A stretch of 64,000 bases of DNA from Metalysinibacillus saudimassiliensis (lineage in GTDB: Bacteria > Bacillota > Bacilli > Bacillales_A > Planococcaceae). The DNA lies in assembly GCA_000935965.1 (NCBI GenBank), contig LN483074.1:597171-661170 (forward strand), in the 5' to 3' direction. Below, piece by piece: positions 12,677 to 22,502 of this stretch (position 1 is its first letter; every line of letters starts with the position of its first letter). Below the pieces are notes generated by a model. The model was not told the DNA's origin. It did not search any database and worked only from the letters and a program-made list of their open reading frames with translations. The position numbers and the translations under genes were made by a program.

Positions 12677-13617
12677 GTTTTATGGAAATCAAAAACCTTT
12701 GCGTGCATTATCCAATTCGTGGAGGCTTTTTTAATAAGGTAGTGGACCAAGTATACGCGGTTGACGGGATTTCGATGGCATTTGAAACAGGTAAAACTTA
12801 TGGACTTGTAGGAGAATCAGGTTGCGGTAAATCAACTACAGGTAAAGCGATTATAGGGCTCGAAAAAATCGCCTCAGGTTCTATTACGTATGAAGGACAG
12901 GACGTAACCAATCAACGCCGACAAAGAAATTCGAGCTATAACCGTGATGTACAGATGATTTTTCAAGATTCTCATTCAAGTATGAATCCGCGTAAGCGTG
13001 TCTTAGATATTATTGCCGAACCAATTCGGAATTTTACGACAATGACACCGGATGAGGAAAATCGCCGAGTAAATGAATTATTAGCGATTGTTGGTATGCC
13101 AGAGGATGCCAAGTATAAATACCCGCATCAATTTTCAGGAGGACAGCGCCAACGTTTAGGTATTGCACGTGCTGTAGCATGTAAGCCGAAATTAATTATT
13201 GCAGATGAGCCGGTATCAGCACTAGATTTATCGGTACAGGCGCAGGTGCTTAACTTTATGCAGGATATTCAAGATGAGTATGGGTTAAGCTATTTATTTA
13301 TTTCGCATGACTTAGGTGTAGTTAAGCATATGTGTGATGATATTGCGATTATGTACCGCGGTCGTTTTGTGGAAAGAGGAACAAGTAAAGATATTTATAC
13401 TAACCCTCAACATATTTATACACACCGTTTACTGTCAGCGATACCTAATACGGAGCCAAGTACACGTAAGGAACGTAGAGATGAGCGTTTGCGTGTTGAG
13501 CAACTCTATCGTGAAGAACAGCATAAATACTATGACAAAGACGGTAAAGTCTACTCTATCCGTCCCTTAACAAATACACATCATGTAGCAATTTTGCCAA
13601 CGGGGGAGGAGCGATAA
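12673..13617 (+). CDS. Oligopeptide ABC transporter ATP-binding protein, OppF type (system 1)
   Basis: Partner ATPase of the preceding protein. It has 314 residues, with Walker [10 protein letters not shown] at 47-55, signature FSGGQRQRL near 152, Walker B LIIADEP and the H-loop SHDLG. The C-terminus (YDKDGKVYSIRPL, then HHVAILP) is basic and tyrosine-rich rather than the usual short cysteine-containing tail. The ATG lies inside the stop of the OppD-type gene, so the two ATPases are translationally coupled and probably made in equal amounts. The permease gene follows after one base. Confidence 0.9.
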   Translation: MSFMEIKNLCVHYPIRGGFFNKVVDQVYAVDGISMAFETGKTYGLVGESGCGKSTTGKAIIGLEKIASGSITYEGQDVTNQRRQRNSSYNRDVQMIFQDSHSSMNPRKRVLDIIAEPIRNFTTMTPDEENRRVNELLAIVGMPEDAKYKYPHQFSGGQRQRLGIARAVACKPKLIIADEPVSALDLSVQAQVLNFMQDIQDEYGLSYLFISHDLGVVKHMCDDIAIMYRGRFVERGTSKDIYTNPQHIYTHRLLSAIPNTEPSTRKERRDERLRVEQLYREEQHKYYDKDGKVYSIRPLTNTHHVAILPTGEER

Positions 13618-13618
13618 T

Positions 13619-14581
13619 ATGTGGAAGACCATTATTAGACGTATTTTAGTTATGATTCCGCAATTATTTGTATTGAGTATTATTATTTTCTTATTGGCAC
13701 AAAAGATGCCAGGAGATCCTTTCTCAGGCTTAATTACACCAGAGACGGATCCAGCGCGTGTAGAGGAACTTAGAGAGCAAGCAGGACTTAATGATCCAAT
13801 ACCTGTACAGTATGTCAATTGGATTAAAAATGTTGCGCAAGGTGACTTTGGTAAAAGTTACACATATAAGCGCAGTGTTTCTTCTTTAATTGGTGAGCGT
13901 GCTTATAATACATTTTTATTGTCCTTATTAAGTGTGATCTTAGTCTATGCGCTCGCTATTCCATTAGGAGTTATTGCGGGCAGGTATAAGGATAGTTTTA
14001 TTGACAAAACCATTGTGCTCTATAGTTTTGTAAGTTATGCCATACCAACCTTTGTGTTATCTCTAATTTTTTTATATGTATTTGGCTATCAACTAAGTTG
14101 GTTCCCAACGAGTGGCACAGTGGATGTTAATATCACAGAAGGTACTTTTGCTTATTATTGGAACCGCATACATCATATGCTACTACCAGCTATCACGTAT
14201 GCCATTTTAGGTACGACAGGTATTATTCAATATTTACGTAGTGAAGTAATTGATGCACAGACGCAGGACTATGTGAAAACAGCACGTAGTAAAGGTGTAC
14301 CACTACGTAAAGTATACACGCGTCATATTTTCCGAAATTCTTTATTACCAGTTGCGGCATTTTTAGGCTTTACGATTACTGGACTATTAGGTGGCTCTAT
14401 CTTTATCGAAACCATCTTTGGCTATCCTGGCATGGGGCAATTATTTGTTAACTCTGTAATTACCCGTGATTATAGTGTAATTACTACACTTGTTATGCTA
14501 TTTGGCTTTTTAACCTTACTTGGTAGCCTATTGTCCGACATCATTATGAGTATCGTAGACCCACGCATTCGCATTGACTAA
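13619..14581 (+). CDS. Oligopeptide ABC transporter permease, OppB type (system 1)
   Basis: First membrane subunit. It has 320 residues and about six membrane helices, starting with an N-terminal hydrophobic segment at about 9-29. The ATPase-coupling EAA-type loop is visible as DYVKTARSKGVPLRKVYTRH near residue 219. A large extracytoplasmic loop (about 32-95) after the first helix is typical of OppB/DppB. The start ATG follows GGGGGAGGAG in the end of the OppF-type gene. With its OppC partner it forms the translocation pore. Confidence 0.9.
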   Translation: MWKTIIRRILVMIPQLFVLSIIIFLLAQKMPGDPFSGLITPETDPARVEELREQAGLNDPIPVQYVNWIKNVAQGDFGKSYTYKRSVSSLIGERAYNTFLLSLLSVILVYALAIPLGVIAGRYKDSFIDKTIVLYSFVSYAIPTFVLSLIFLYVFGYQLSWFPTSGTVDVNITEGTFAYYWNRIHHMLLPAITYAILGTTGIIQYLRSEVIDAQTQDYVKTARSKGVPLRKVYTRHIFRNSLLPVAAFLGFTITGLLGGSIFIETIFGYPGMGQLFVNSVITRDYSVITTLVMLFGFLTLLGSLLSDIIMSIVDPRIRID

Positions 14582-14602
14582 TAAAGAAGGAGTGAAGACG
14601 CT

Positions 14603-15508
14603 ATGGAACAGGAAAAGCAACAAGAAGTACTAGCAGAAAGTGTACCACCAACAGGATTGAAAGTTGTGTTACGAGAATTTAAAAAAGATAAAATTGCAAT
14701 GTTTTCATTCATCTTTATTACTGCTTTAATTGTGGGTGTTTATATTGCGAGTTACTTTTTTATTGATATTGATGAAGTCATGAAGGTTAAATTATTGCAG
14801 CGCTATGCAGAGCCAGGTGTTAACGGCTATGTGTTAGGGGCGGATGAAGCAGGACGAGATATTTTGATGCAACTCATTATAGGGGCGAAAAACTCTATTT
14901 TCATCGCGATATCAGTTACTCTCATTACATCAATTTTAGGAATTATGATTGGTCTAGCTGCAGCTTATTATGGTGGTTTTATTGATAATATTATTATGCG
15001 AGTGATTGATTTCTTTATGACATTACCAACACTAATGATTATTATCGTGGTAATTACAATCATTCCTAAATATACAGCTTTTCATTTGATTTTAGTAATT
15101 AGTATTTTTGGTTGGGTGAGTACGGCGAGACTTGTGCGCAGTAAGGTATTGTCTGAGGCAAAGCGTGATTACGTTAATGCTTCTAAAACGATGGGTACAA
15201 GCGATTTAGCCATTATGTTTAAAGGTATTTTGCCTAACTTGAGCTCAATTTTAATTGTTGAGCTAACCTTAAGTTTTGCAGGTAATGTTGGTATTGAAAC
15301 AGGGCTATCCTTCTTAGGATTTGGCTTGCCGCCTTCAGTGCCGAGCTTAGGTACATTAGTAAGTTATGCTACAAACCCTGTAGTACTTGCAGGTAAGTGG
15401 TGGGTATGGTTACCCGCATCATTATTTATTTTAATTATGATGCTTGGTATAAATTATGTTGGTCAAGCGCTTCGACGTGCGGCTGACGCAAGACAAAGAT
15501 TAGGATAA
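14603..15508 (+). CDS. Oligopeptide ABC transporter permease, OppC type (system 1)
   Basis: Second membrane subunit of 301 residues. A cytoplasmic N-terminal tail of about 40 residues precedes the first helix (MFSFIFITALIVGVYIASYF), as in other OppC proteins. The GADEAGRDIL segment near residue 86 and the coupling loop DYVNASKTMGTSDLAIMFKG near 189 are family marks. AAGGAG precedes ATG 14603. It is followed after 13 bases by its binding protein. Confidence 0.9.
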   Translation: MEQEKQQEVLAESVPPTGLKVVLREFKKDKIAMFSFIFITALIVGVYIASYFFIDIDEVMKVKLLQRYAEPGVNGYVLGADEAGRDILMQLIIGAKNSIFIAISVTLITSILGIMIGLAAAYYGGFIDNIIMRVIDFFMTLPTLMIIIVVITIIPKYTAFHLILVISIFGWVSTARLVRSKVLSEAKRDYVNASKTMGTSDLAIMFKGILPNLSSILIVELTLSFAGNVGIETGLSFLGFGLPPSVPSLGTLVSYATNPVVLAGKWWVWLPASLFILIMMLGINYVGQALRRAADARQRLG

Positions 15509-15521
15509 GGGAGGAATTATA

Positions 15522-17330
15522 ATGAAGAAGAGAAGTCTATCACTATTAGCTCTACTCTTTGCGGCCCTACTAGCACTAGCAGCATGTAGTGGTGGCGGCA
15601 CAGATAGCAGCAAAGACACTGGCAAGAAGGATGACAGCACAGAGAAAGAAGACAGCAAGGACGCATCAGCGGTGCTTCCCATGAAAATTGAAAATGACGG
15701 CGAAGCAGTTAAGGGTGGTACACTACAATATGGTATGGTAACAGACTCACCATTCCAAGGCGTATTCTCTTGGGAGTTATATGATGACGCTTATGATTCG
15801 ACAGTAATGGGATTTGCCACAAACTCATTATTTGATACAGGAGAAGATTTTTTAATTACAGATGAAGGTATCGGTAAATTAGAAGTGGATGCTGATAGCA
15901 ACAAAGCAACTATTACTATCCGTAAAGATGTAAAATGGTCGGATGGTGAGCCACTTAAAATTGAAGATTTAATTTATCCTTATGAAATTATTGCAGACAA
16001 AGATTATCCAGGTGTTCGTTATGACGGTGACTTCCGAAATATCGTTGGCGTTGAAGAGTTCCATGATGGTAAGGCTGACACAATTTCAGGACTTAAAAAA
16101 ATAGATGACACAACGTTAGAAATTTCATTTAAAAAATTATCACCAGCTATTTATAGTGGCGGCGATGGTTTATGGGGCTACGCAGCACCAAAGCATCAAC
16201 TAGAAAGCATTGCAGTAGCAGATTTATTAGCATCAGATGCTGTACGCAAAAATCCGGTAACATTAGGCGCATTTAAATTTGAAAAAATCGTACCAGGTGA
16301 GTCAGTACAGTTTACTAAAAACGAACATTACTGGAGAGGTGAACCGAAGTTAGACAAAATTGTTTTACAAACGGTACCATCATCTTCAGCAGCAACAGCT
16401 ATTAAATCAGGTAAGTTTGATATTGTGGATTCATTCCCAGCAACACAATATGATAACGTAAAAGATTTAAAAAATATTGATTTATTAGGTCGACCAGAGT
16501 TAGCTTACTCATACTTATCATTTAAACTAGGTAAGTATGATAAGGAAGCTAAATTAAATGTTACAGATGAAAATGCAAAAATGAACGATAAAGATTTACG
16601 TCAAGCAATTGGCTATGCTATGGATATTGAATCTGTAACAAAAGAGTTTTACCAAGGCTTACGTGTGCGTGGTAACTCATTAATCCCACCAGTATTTGCA
16701 TCATTTTATGATGATTCATTAGAAGGTATTACGTATGATGCAGAAAAAGCAAAAACCTTATTAGAAGAAGCGGGTTATAAAGACGTGGATGGTGACGGTA
16801 TCCGTGAAGATAAAGACGGAAAACCATTTACGATTAATTTAGCTTCAATGTCAGGTTCTGATACAGATGAGGCAATTGTGGAATACTATCGTCAAAACTG
16901 GAAAGATGTTGGTTTAGATGTACAATTAACAACAGGTCGCTTAATTGAATTCCAAAGCTTCTATGACAAAGTAAAAGCAGATGACCCAGAGATTGATATG
17001 TTTATGGCAGCGTGGGGCACAGGTACTAATCCATCGCCAGCAGGCTTGTATGGTAAAGATGCAGAGTTTAACTTTGCACGCATTGTAACGGATGACTTAA
17101 CAAAAATGTTAGCTGATATTGATTCTAAGGAAGCAATGGATGCTGATTACCGTGCAAAAGCTTTCCGTACATGGCAAGAATATATGGCTGATCAAGCGAC
17201 AACAATTCCTACGTACTTCCGTACAGAAATTGTGCCAGTCAATAAACGTGTTAAAACCTACAACATTGACTATATTGATGCAACAAAATTACATGAAATT
17301 GAACTTGTTGCTGATACACCAGTGAAATAA
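15522..17330 (+). CDS. Oligopeptide-binding lipoprotein, OppA type, 602 aa (system 1)
   Basis: Extracytoplasmic receptor that hands peptides to the permease. A type II signal peptide ends in LALAAC with lipid-modified Cys22, followed by a Ser/Asp/Lys-rich linker to about residue 50, then the SBP family 5 fold. At 602 residues it is longer than the second system's receptor (550) and close to Lactococcus OppA. An acidic DVDGDGIREDKDGK segment near residue 422 resembles a calcium-binding loop, common in this family. The gene lies last in the operon and a terminator follows. Substrate length and preference cannot be told. Confidence 0.9.
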   Translation: MKKRSLSLLALLFAALLALAACSGGGTDSSKDTGKKDDSTEKEDSKDASAVLPMKIENDGEAVKGGTLQYGMVTDSPFQGVFSWELYDDAYDSTVMGFATNSLFDTGEDFLITDEGIGKLEVDADSNKATITIRKDVKWSDGEPLKIEDLIYPYEIIADKDYPGVRYDGDFRNIVGVEEFHDGKADTISGLKKIDDTTLEISFKKLSPAIYSGGDGLWGYAAPKHQLESIAVADLLASDAVRKNPVTLGAFKFEKIVPGESVQFTKNEHYWRGEPKLDKIVLQTVPSSSAATAIKSGKFDIVDSFPATQYDNVKDLKNIDLLGRPELAYSYLSFKLGKYDKEAKLNVTDENAKMNDKDLRQAIGYAMDIESVTKEFYQGLRVRGNSLIPPVFASFYDDSLEGITYDAEKAKTLLEEAGYKDVDGDGIREDKDGKPFTINLASMSGSDTDEAIVEYYRQNWKDVGLDVQLTTGRLIEFQSFYDKVKADDPEIDMFMAAWGTGTNPSPAGLYGKDAEFNFARIVTDDLTKMLADIDSKEAMDADYRAKAFRTWQEYMADQATTIPTYFRTEIVPVNKRVKTYNIDYIDATKLHEIELVADTPVK

Positions 17331-17335
17331 AACAT

Positions 17336-17372
17336 AAAGGGCTGTCCTATGCAGGATAGCTCTTTATTTGTT
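17336..17372 (+). terminator. Terminator of the first opp operon
   Basis: Stem AAAGGGCTGTCCT against AGGATAGCTCTTT (two G-U pairs, loop ATGC) lies six bases after the stop, followed by ATTTGTTTATT. Confidence 0.85.
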
Positions 17373-17806
17373 TATTACTATAATAAAAAAAATAGGTAAA
17401 AAACATGTAATAGTCGCATATTATAACAGGTGTGATACGAGATTTATAATATGTGGCAATGCTATTTATATGGTTTACTTACATAATAATGTAAAAATAA
17501 AGATTAGGTATAAAGAATTATTTTACAAGAAAAACCCCATAGTACAGAAAAATCAGAAAATAAAGAGAAAAAACCTTTGTTTATATATAAATGTAGTTAA
17601 TAACGATAAAAGTAAAGTTAATATCAAAAAAATGATAAAAAGGTACTTCAATCTATTAATGTATTGAAATATAATTTATTGTTTAATTTTTTGTGAATAG
17701 TTTAATAAAAAGAAAATTAAATATTTTTGCTTTTCAATGTCGTAATTTTTGGTATATTTGATTAGAGCTTAGATTTCGGGCTTATAAAACATTAGGGGGA
17801 TTTCAC
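17373..17806. other. AT-rich non-coding gap with presumed promoter of the second opp operon
   Basis: About 430 bases without a credible gene. A 99-codon open frame (17368-17667) has no ribosome site, a biased Lys/Asn/Ile composition expected of random AT-rich DNA, and no recognisable similarity. The only promoter-like pair found is a weak TTTTCA (17731-17736), 16-base spacer, TATATT (17753-17758). AATTTTTTGTGAATA near 17685 has four mismatches from the CodY consensus, too weak to call. GGGGG at 17793-17797 serves as ribosome site for the next gene. Confidence 0.5.
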
Positions 17807-19459
17807 ATGAATAAGAACAAAAGGTTTTTCTTATTAGCATTACTTGCAGCGTTCTCGTTAGTGCTAGCAGCATGTGGCTTTGGTGGCGATAAGGCTACTG
17901 ATGACAAAAAAGGTTCTAATGGCGATGGTAAAGAAGGTTCAGGTAAAAAAGAACTTAATTTAGCAGTTGCCTCAGAACCACCGTCATTACATCCACAACT
18001 TGCTACTGATACAACATCAGGTGCAGTATTAAACCAGGTATTTGAAGGTCTTACACGTTTAGACAAAGATACAGTACCTCAAAAAGCAATGGCAGAGGAT
18101 TGGGAAGTAAGTGAAGATGGCTTAACGTATACATTCAAATTACGTGATGCTAAATGGAGCAATGGCGACCCAGTAGTAGCTGGCGACTTTGCATACTCAT
18201 GGGAGTGGGCATTAAATCCAGAGAATATGTCTGAATATGCATCACTACTTTACCCAATTAAAGGTGCTGAAGCGTACAACAACGCTAAAGGCTCTGCAGA
18301 TGATTTAGGTATTGAGGTTAAAGATGATAAAACATTAGTTGTAACTTTAGAAAACCCAACAGCGTATTTCTTAGAGCTTACAGCGTTTAAAACATATGCA
18401 CCACTTAACCAAAAAGTAGTCGAAGCGAATGAAAACTGGTATACAGATGCTAGTGAAGACTTCGTAACAAACGGACCATTCAAATTAGCAGAATGGAAAC
18501 ATAATGCTTCAATCACTTTAGAGAAAAACGAAGATTACTGGGAAGCTGATACAGTTAAACTTGAAAAAGTTAACATTAGCATGGTAGAAGGCGAATCAAC
18601 AGCAGTAACAATGTTCAAAAAAGGCGAAATTGACTTCTTAGGTTCACCATTCCAAACGGTAGCACTAGATTCTATGGATGCATTCCGTTCAGAGGATAAA
18701 TTAAATATTGCTGATAAAGCAGGCGTTTATTGGTACAAATTAAATACAAAAGACAAAGTAATGGCTAACGAAAATATTCGTCGTGCTCTAGCTTTAGCAA
18801 TGGACCGTCAAGGTTTAATTGACAACGTATTAAAAGCTGATCAAACACCAGCATTAGGTATGGTACCAACAGTAATCAAAGGTTTTGAAGAAGACCGCGG
18901 TTACTTTAAAGACAATGATATTGAAGAAGCAAAAAAAGCACTTGAAGCAGGACTTAAAGAGCTTGGTATTGCTAAAGCATCAGATTTAACAATTGCTATT
19001 TCTTACAACACAAGTGAGGCTCACGCATCAGTAGCACAATACATCCAAGAGAGCTGGAGCAAAAACTTAGGTATTAACACAACACTAGATAACGCTGAAT
19101 GGCAAGTTTATTTAGAGAAAGTAAACATGGGTGAATACCAGGTCGGTCGTATGGGTTGGATTGCTGACTACAACGATGCTTACACATTCTTAGAAATGTT
19201 TGCAACTGCTGAAAACGGCAACAACGATACAGGTTGGGAAAATCCTAAATATAAAGAGTTAATAGAAGCTTCAAACAAAGAAGTAGATGCTGAAAAACGT
19301 ATTGAAATCTTAAAAGAAGCAGAAAAAATTGCAATGACAGAATTCCCTGTTGCACCTATCTACTACTACACAGATCCATCAGTAGTACAAGATAAAGTAA
19401 GTGGCATGGAACCTGATATTTTAGGTAACTTCCAACTTAAAAATGTTGACGTGAAATAA
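17807..19459 (+). CDS. oppA: Oligopeptide-binding lipoprotein, OppA type, 550 aa (system 2)
   Basis: Peptide receptor of the second importer. The signal peptide ends in LVLAAC (lipidated Cys23), followed by a charged, glycine-rich linker to about 47 and an SBP family 5 domain with the N-terminal LAVASEPPSLHPQLATD and the EDWEVSEDGLTYTFKLR segments characteristic of Bacillus OppA/DppE. It is first in its operon. In Bacillus such receptors also take up signalling and cell-wall peptides; which applies here is unknown. A partial terminator follows, which would raise its level over the membrane subunits. Confidence 0.92.
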   Translation: MNKNKRFFLLALLAAFSLVLAACGFGGDKATDDKKGSNGDGKEGSGKKELNLAVASEPPSLHPQLATDTTSGAVLNQVFEGLTRLDKDTVPQKAMAEDWEVSEDGLTYTFKLRDAKWSNGDPVVAGDFAYSWEWALNPENMSEYASLLYPIKGAEAYNNAKGSADDLGIEVKDDKTLVVTLENPTAYFLELTAFKTYAPLNQKVVEANENWYTDASEDFVTNGPFKLAEWKHNASITLEKNEDYWEADTVKLEKVNISMVEGESTAVTMFKKGEIDFLGSPFQTVALDSMDAFRSEDKLNIADKAGVYWYKLNTKDKVMANENIRRALALAMDRQGLIDNVLKADQTPALGMVPTVIKGFEEDRGYFKDNDIEEAKKALEAGLKELGIAKASDLTIAISYNTSEAHASVAQYIQESWSKNLGINTTLDNAEWQVYLEKVNMGEYQVGRMGWIADYNDAYTFLEMFATAENGNNDTGWENPKYKELIEASNKEVDAEKRIEILKEAEKIAMTEFPVAPIYYYTDPSVVQDKVSGMEPDILGNFQLKNVDVK

Positions 19460-19472
19460 TTTCACAACAGCG

Positions 19473-19520
19473 AAGGGCTGCCTCATAGCTGATACTTCGG
19501 TTTTGGGGTAGCTCTTTTTT
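19473..19520 (+). terminator. Hairpin between oppA and oppB (system 2), probably partial terminator
   Basis: AAGGGCTGCCTCA pairs with TGGGGTAGCTCTT through G-U wobbles across an 18-base loop and is followed by TTTTTT. Because oppB-oppF follow on the same strand with no clear own promoter, it probably cuts down rather than blocks read-through, a common way to make more binding protein than permease. Confidence 0.7.
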
Positions 19521-19575
19521 CTATTAATGCGAAAGCATATATTTGTCAGAGGGCAAATAGAAGGAGGAGTCCAAA

Positions 19576-20505
19576 GTGATTAACTATATTTTGAAAAGGC
19601 TGATGTATATACTTCTCGCGCTTTTCGTCATCGTAACGGTCACGTTTTTCTTAATGCGTTTAGCACCAGGTAGTCCATTTGCAAATGAACGTAATTTCCC
19701 TCCTCAAATTGAGGAAAAGTTAAACGAAACGTATGGCTTAAATAACCCTTGGTATATCCAATACAAAGATTATTTAATCGATACGGCCACTTTTAATTTC
19801 GGTGAATCAATGAAGTATAAAGCGCGCTCTACTAATGATATGATTGCGGAAAGTTTCCCTGTTTCTTTAACTTTAGGTATAGAGGCAATGCTGTTAGCTA
19901 TAGGTTTTGGTGTGCTAATAGGTGTCGTATCCGCGCTCTATCATAATAAATTCCCAGATTATTTGGCTACGTCCATAGCAGTGCTCGGTATTTCCGTCCC
20001 ATCCTTTATTTTGGCTGGGTTAATGCAGTACTTCTTAGCTTATAAGTTAGATATTTTCCCGACGGCAGGGTGGAATGGTTTTATTTATAGTGTGCTGCCG
20101 GCACTTGCAATCGCTTTCACACATGCGGGCTTTATTGCCAAGCTAACACGCTCAAGTATGCTTGAGCAAAATAGCAGTGACTATGTGAAGATGGCTCGAG
20201 CAAAAGGGTTAGGCAAATGGACAGTTGTTTTCCGTCATACTTTGCGTAACGCATTATTACCAGTAGTAACGTATTTAGGTCCGTTAACAGCTGGTGTAGT
20301 AACAGGTAGTTTTATTGTTGAGCAAATTTTCGCCGTACCAGGGTTGGGTAAACACTTCGTACAAAGTATTACAAACCGAGATTATACGGTAATCATGGGG
20401 ACGACTGTGTTCTATTCAATCATACTTTTATTTGCGGTATTCCTTGTAGATATTTTATACAGCATCATTGATCCGCGAATTAAGTTGAAAGGAGCGAAAA
20501 AATAA
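19576..20505 (+). CDS. oppB: Oligopeptide ABC transporter permease OppB (system 2)
   Basis: Membrane subunit of 309 residues with about six helices. The N-terminal MINYILKRLMYILLALFVIV helix is typical of OppB, and the EAA-type coupling loop DYVKMARAKGLGKWTVVFRH lies near residue 203. The start is GTG 19576 behind AAGGAGGAG; the first residue would be formyl-Met. It overlaps oppC by one base (TAATG). Confidence 0.92.
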   Translation: MINYILKRLMYILLALFVIVTVTFFLMRLAPGSPFANERNFPPQIEEKLNETYGLNNPWYIQYKDYLIDTATFNFGESMKYKARSTNDMIAESFPVSLTLGIEAMLLAIGFGVLIGVVSALYHNKFPDYLATSIAVLGISVPSFILAGLMQYFLAYKLDIFPTAGWNGFIYSVLPALAIAFTHAGFIAKLTRSSMLEQNSSDYVKMARAKGLGKWTVVFRHTLRNALLPVVTYLGPLTAGVVTGSFIVEQIFAVPGLGKHFVQSITNRDYTVIMGTTVFYSIILLFAVFLVDILYSIIDPRIKLKGAKK

Positions 20506-21425
20506 TGACGCAACAACCGATTGATAAAGATTTATTTAAAGTAGTCGGCGTCAACGACGAGGCCTCTGATAAATTAGCGAAAAAATCTGTATCCTTTTGG
20601 AAAGAAGTATTTATTCGCTTCTCTCATAATAAAATGGCGATTGCAGGTTTACTAATTTTAGCAATTGTTATTGTAATGGCAATTGCTGTACCAATGTTGT
20701 CGCAATATAAATATAGTGACCAATTAGGTGTGTATAACTCACCACCAAGCGCGCAGTTTTGGTTTGGTACGGATGATTTAGGGCGAGATATTTTTGTTCG
20801 TATTTGGGCTGGTGCTCGTATTTCATTATTTATTGGTATTACAGCAGCACTGATCGATTTAGTTATTGGTGTGCTATGGGGTAGTGTGTCAGGTTTAGCA
20901 GGTGGACGTGTTGATAATATTATGATGCGTATCGCAGACGTGTTAACAGCTGTGCCTTACCTATTAGTTGTAATCGTATTATTAGTTGTTATGCAACCAG
21001 GTATTGTGCCGATGATTATTGCGCTATCAATTACAGGTTGGATTAACATGGCACGTATTGTACGTGGTGAAGTTTTATCCATTAAAAATCAAGAGTATGT
21101 ACTTGCTGCACGCACATTAGGTGCAAGCACGGGGCATTTAATTGTGAAGCATTTAATCCCTAACGCATTAGGTGCTATTTTAGTAACAATGACTTTAACA
21201 ATTCCTTCGGCGATTTTTACCGAGTCATTTTTAAGTTATTTAGGTTTAGGTGTACCAGCACCTCGTGCCTCATGGGGAACGATGGCGTCAGATGGTAACA
21301 AGGCAATTGCTGATTACCCATGGCGTTTAATTTTCCCAGCGGTATTTATTTCGTTAACAATTTTTGCGTTTAATGCTATTGGTGATGGCTTACGCGATGC
21401 ATTAGATCCAAAACTACGTAAGTAA
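20505..21425 (+). CDS. oppC: Oligopeptide ABC transporter permease OppC (system 2)
   Basis: Second membrane subunit of 306 residues. The long cytoplasmic N-terminus (about 45 residues) precedes the first helix. FGTDDLGRDIFVRIWAGAR near residue 87 is the family motif before helix two, and the coupling loop EYVLAARTLGASTGHLIVKH lies near 199. It is translationally coupled to oppB and followed after 15 bases by oppD. Confidence 0.92.
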   Translation: MTQQPIDKDLFKVVGVNDEASDKLAKKSVSFWKEVFIRFSHNKMAIAGLLILAIVIVMAIAVPMLSQYKYSDQLGVYNSPPSAQFWFGTDDLGRDIFVRIWAGARISLFIGITAALIDLVIGVLWGSVSGLAGGRVDNIMMRIADVLTAVPYLLVVIVLLVVMQPGIVPMIIALSITGWINMARIVRGEVLSIKNQEYVLAARTLGASTGHLIVKHLIPNALGAILVTMTLTIPSAIFTESFLSYLGLGVPAPRASWGTMASDGNKAIADYPWRLIFPAVFISLTIFAFNAIGDGLRDALDPKLRK

Positions 21426-21440
21426 GGAGGTGGCTGAATC

Positions 21441-22502
21441 ATGGAAACACGAAAAAAAGTAGTAGAAGTAAAAGATTTACGTATTAATTTTAAAACTTAC
21501 GCAGGCTTAGTACAGGCGGTTCGCGGTGTGAACTTTGAGTTATATGAGGGCGAAACATTAGCGATTGTTGGTGAATCAGGTTCAGGTAAAAGTGTTACAA
21601 GTAATGCTTTAATGAAATTGATTCCGCAGCCACCAGGTATTTATGCTTCAGGTGAAATTTTATTTGATGGTAAAGATTTAGTGAAATTAACAGAGAAGCA
21701 AATGACAAAAATTCGCGGTAATGATATCGCAATGATATTCCAAGACCCAATGACAAGTCTTAATCCTACAATGAAAGTTGGGCGTCAAATTACAGAGGTG
21801 ATTTTACAACACCGTTCAATGCCACGCAGTGAGGCTAAGCAAAAAGCAATTCAATTAATTGATCAAGTAGGTATACCTTTCCCTGAGAAGCGCTACAATC
21901 AATACCCACATGAGTTTTCAGGTGGTATGCGTCAGCGTATCGTAATTGCGATTGCTTTAGCCGCTGATCCAAAGTTATTAATTGCGGATGAGCCAACGAC
22001 AGCGTTAGATGTAACAATCCAAGCACAGATTTTAGAGTTAATGAAAGAAATTCAGCAAACTTCTAAAACATCCATTATTTTTATTACCCATGACTTAGGT
22101 GTAGTAGCGAATGTTGCTGACCGCGTTGCAGTAATGTATGCTGGGCAAATTGTAGAGTACGGCACAGTAAATGATATTTTTTATAATCCAAAGCATCCAT
22201 ACACATGGGGCTTACTTGGCTCAATGCCAGATTTAGATAATGATGCAGAAGAATTACTGCATACAATCCCAGGCTCACCGCCAGATTTAACACATCCACC
22301 AAAGGGGGATGCTTTTGCGGCGCGTAATGAATTTGCGATGGCAATTGATTATGAGCAAGAGCCGCCAATGTTCCAAGTGAGTGACACGCACTTTGCTAAA
22401 ACATGGTTATTACATCCAGACGCACCAGATGTTGCAATGCCAGAGATCGTAGCAAAACGTATTCGTACCTTTGCAGAGAAGGAGGCGCAATACAATGACT
22501 AA
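21441..22502 (+). CDS. oppD: Oligopeptide ABC transporter ATP-binding protein OppD (system 2)
   Basis: ATPase subunit of 353 residues: Walker [10 protein letters not shown] at 44-52, signature FSGGMRQR near 161, Walker B LLIADEP. The C-terminus has the [21 protein letters not shown] stretch of Bacillus OppD, in which alanine and asparagine replace the cysteines found in many other OppD proteins. AAGGAGGTG precedes ATG 21441. The end overlaps oppF by 8 bases. Confidence 0.92.
   Translation: METRKKVVEVKDLRINFKTYAGLVQAVRGVNFELYEGETLAIVGESGSGKSVTSNALMKLIPQPPGIYASGEILFDGKDLVKLTEKQMTKIRGNDIAMIFQDPMTSLNPTMKVGRQITEVILQHRSMPRSEAKQKAIQLIDQVGIPFPEKRYNQYPHEFSGGMRQRIVIAIALAADPKLLIADEPTTALDVTIQAQILELMKEIQQTSKTSIIFITHDLGVVANVADRVAVMYAGQIVEYGTVNDIFYNPKHPYTWGLLGSMPDLDNDAEELLHTIPGSPPDLTHPPKGDAFAARNEFAMAIDYEQEPPMFQVSDTHFAKTWLLHPDAPDVAMPEIVAKRIRTFAEKEAQYND

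Noticed and set aside
17368..17667. 99-codon open frame in the gap between the two opp operons
   Set aside because: No ribosome site, composition dominated by Lys/Asn/Ile as expected of random AT-rich DNA, starts inside a terminator tail, no recognisable similarity.
17680..17760. CodY-box-like sequences upstream of the second oppA
   Set aside because: Best matches have four or more mismatches to AATTTTCWGAAAATT in AT-rich DNA, which is expected by chance.
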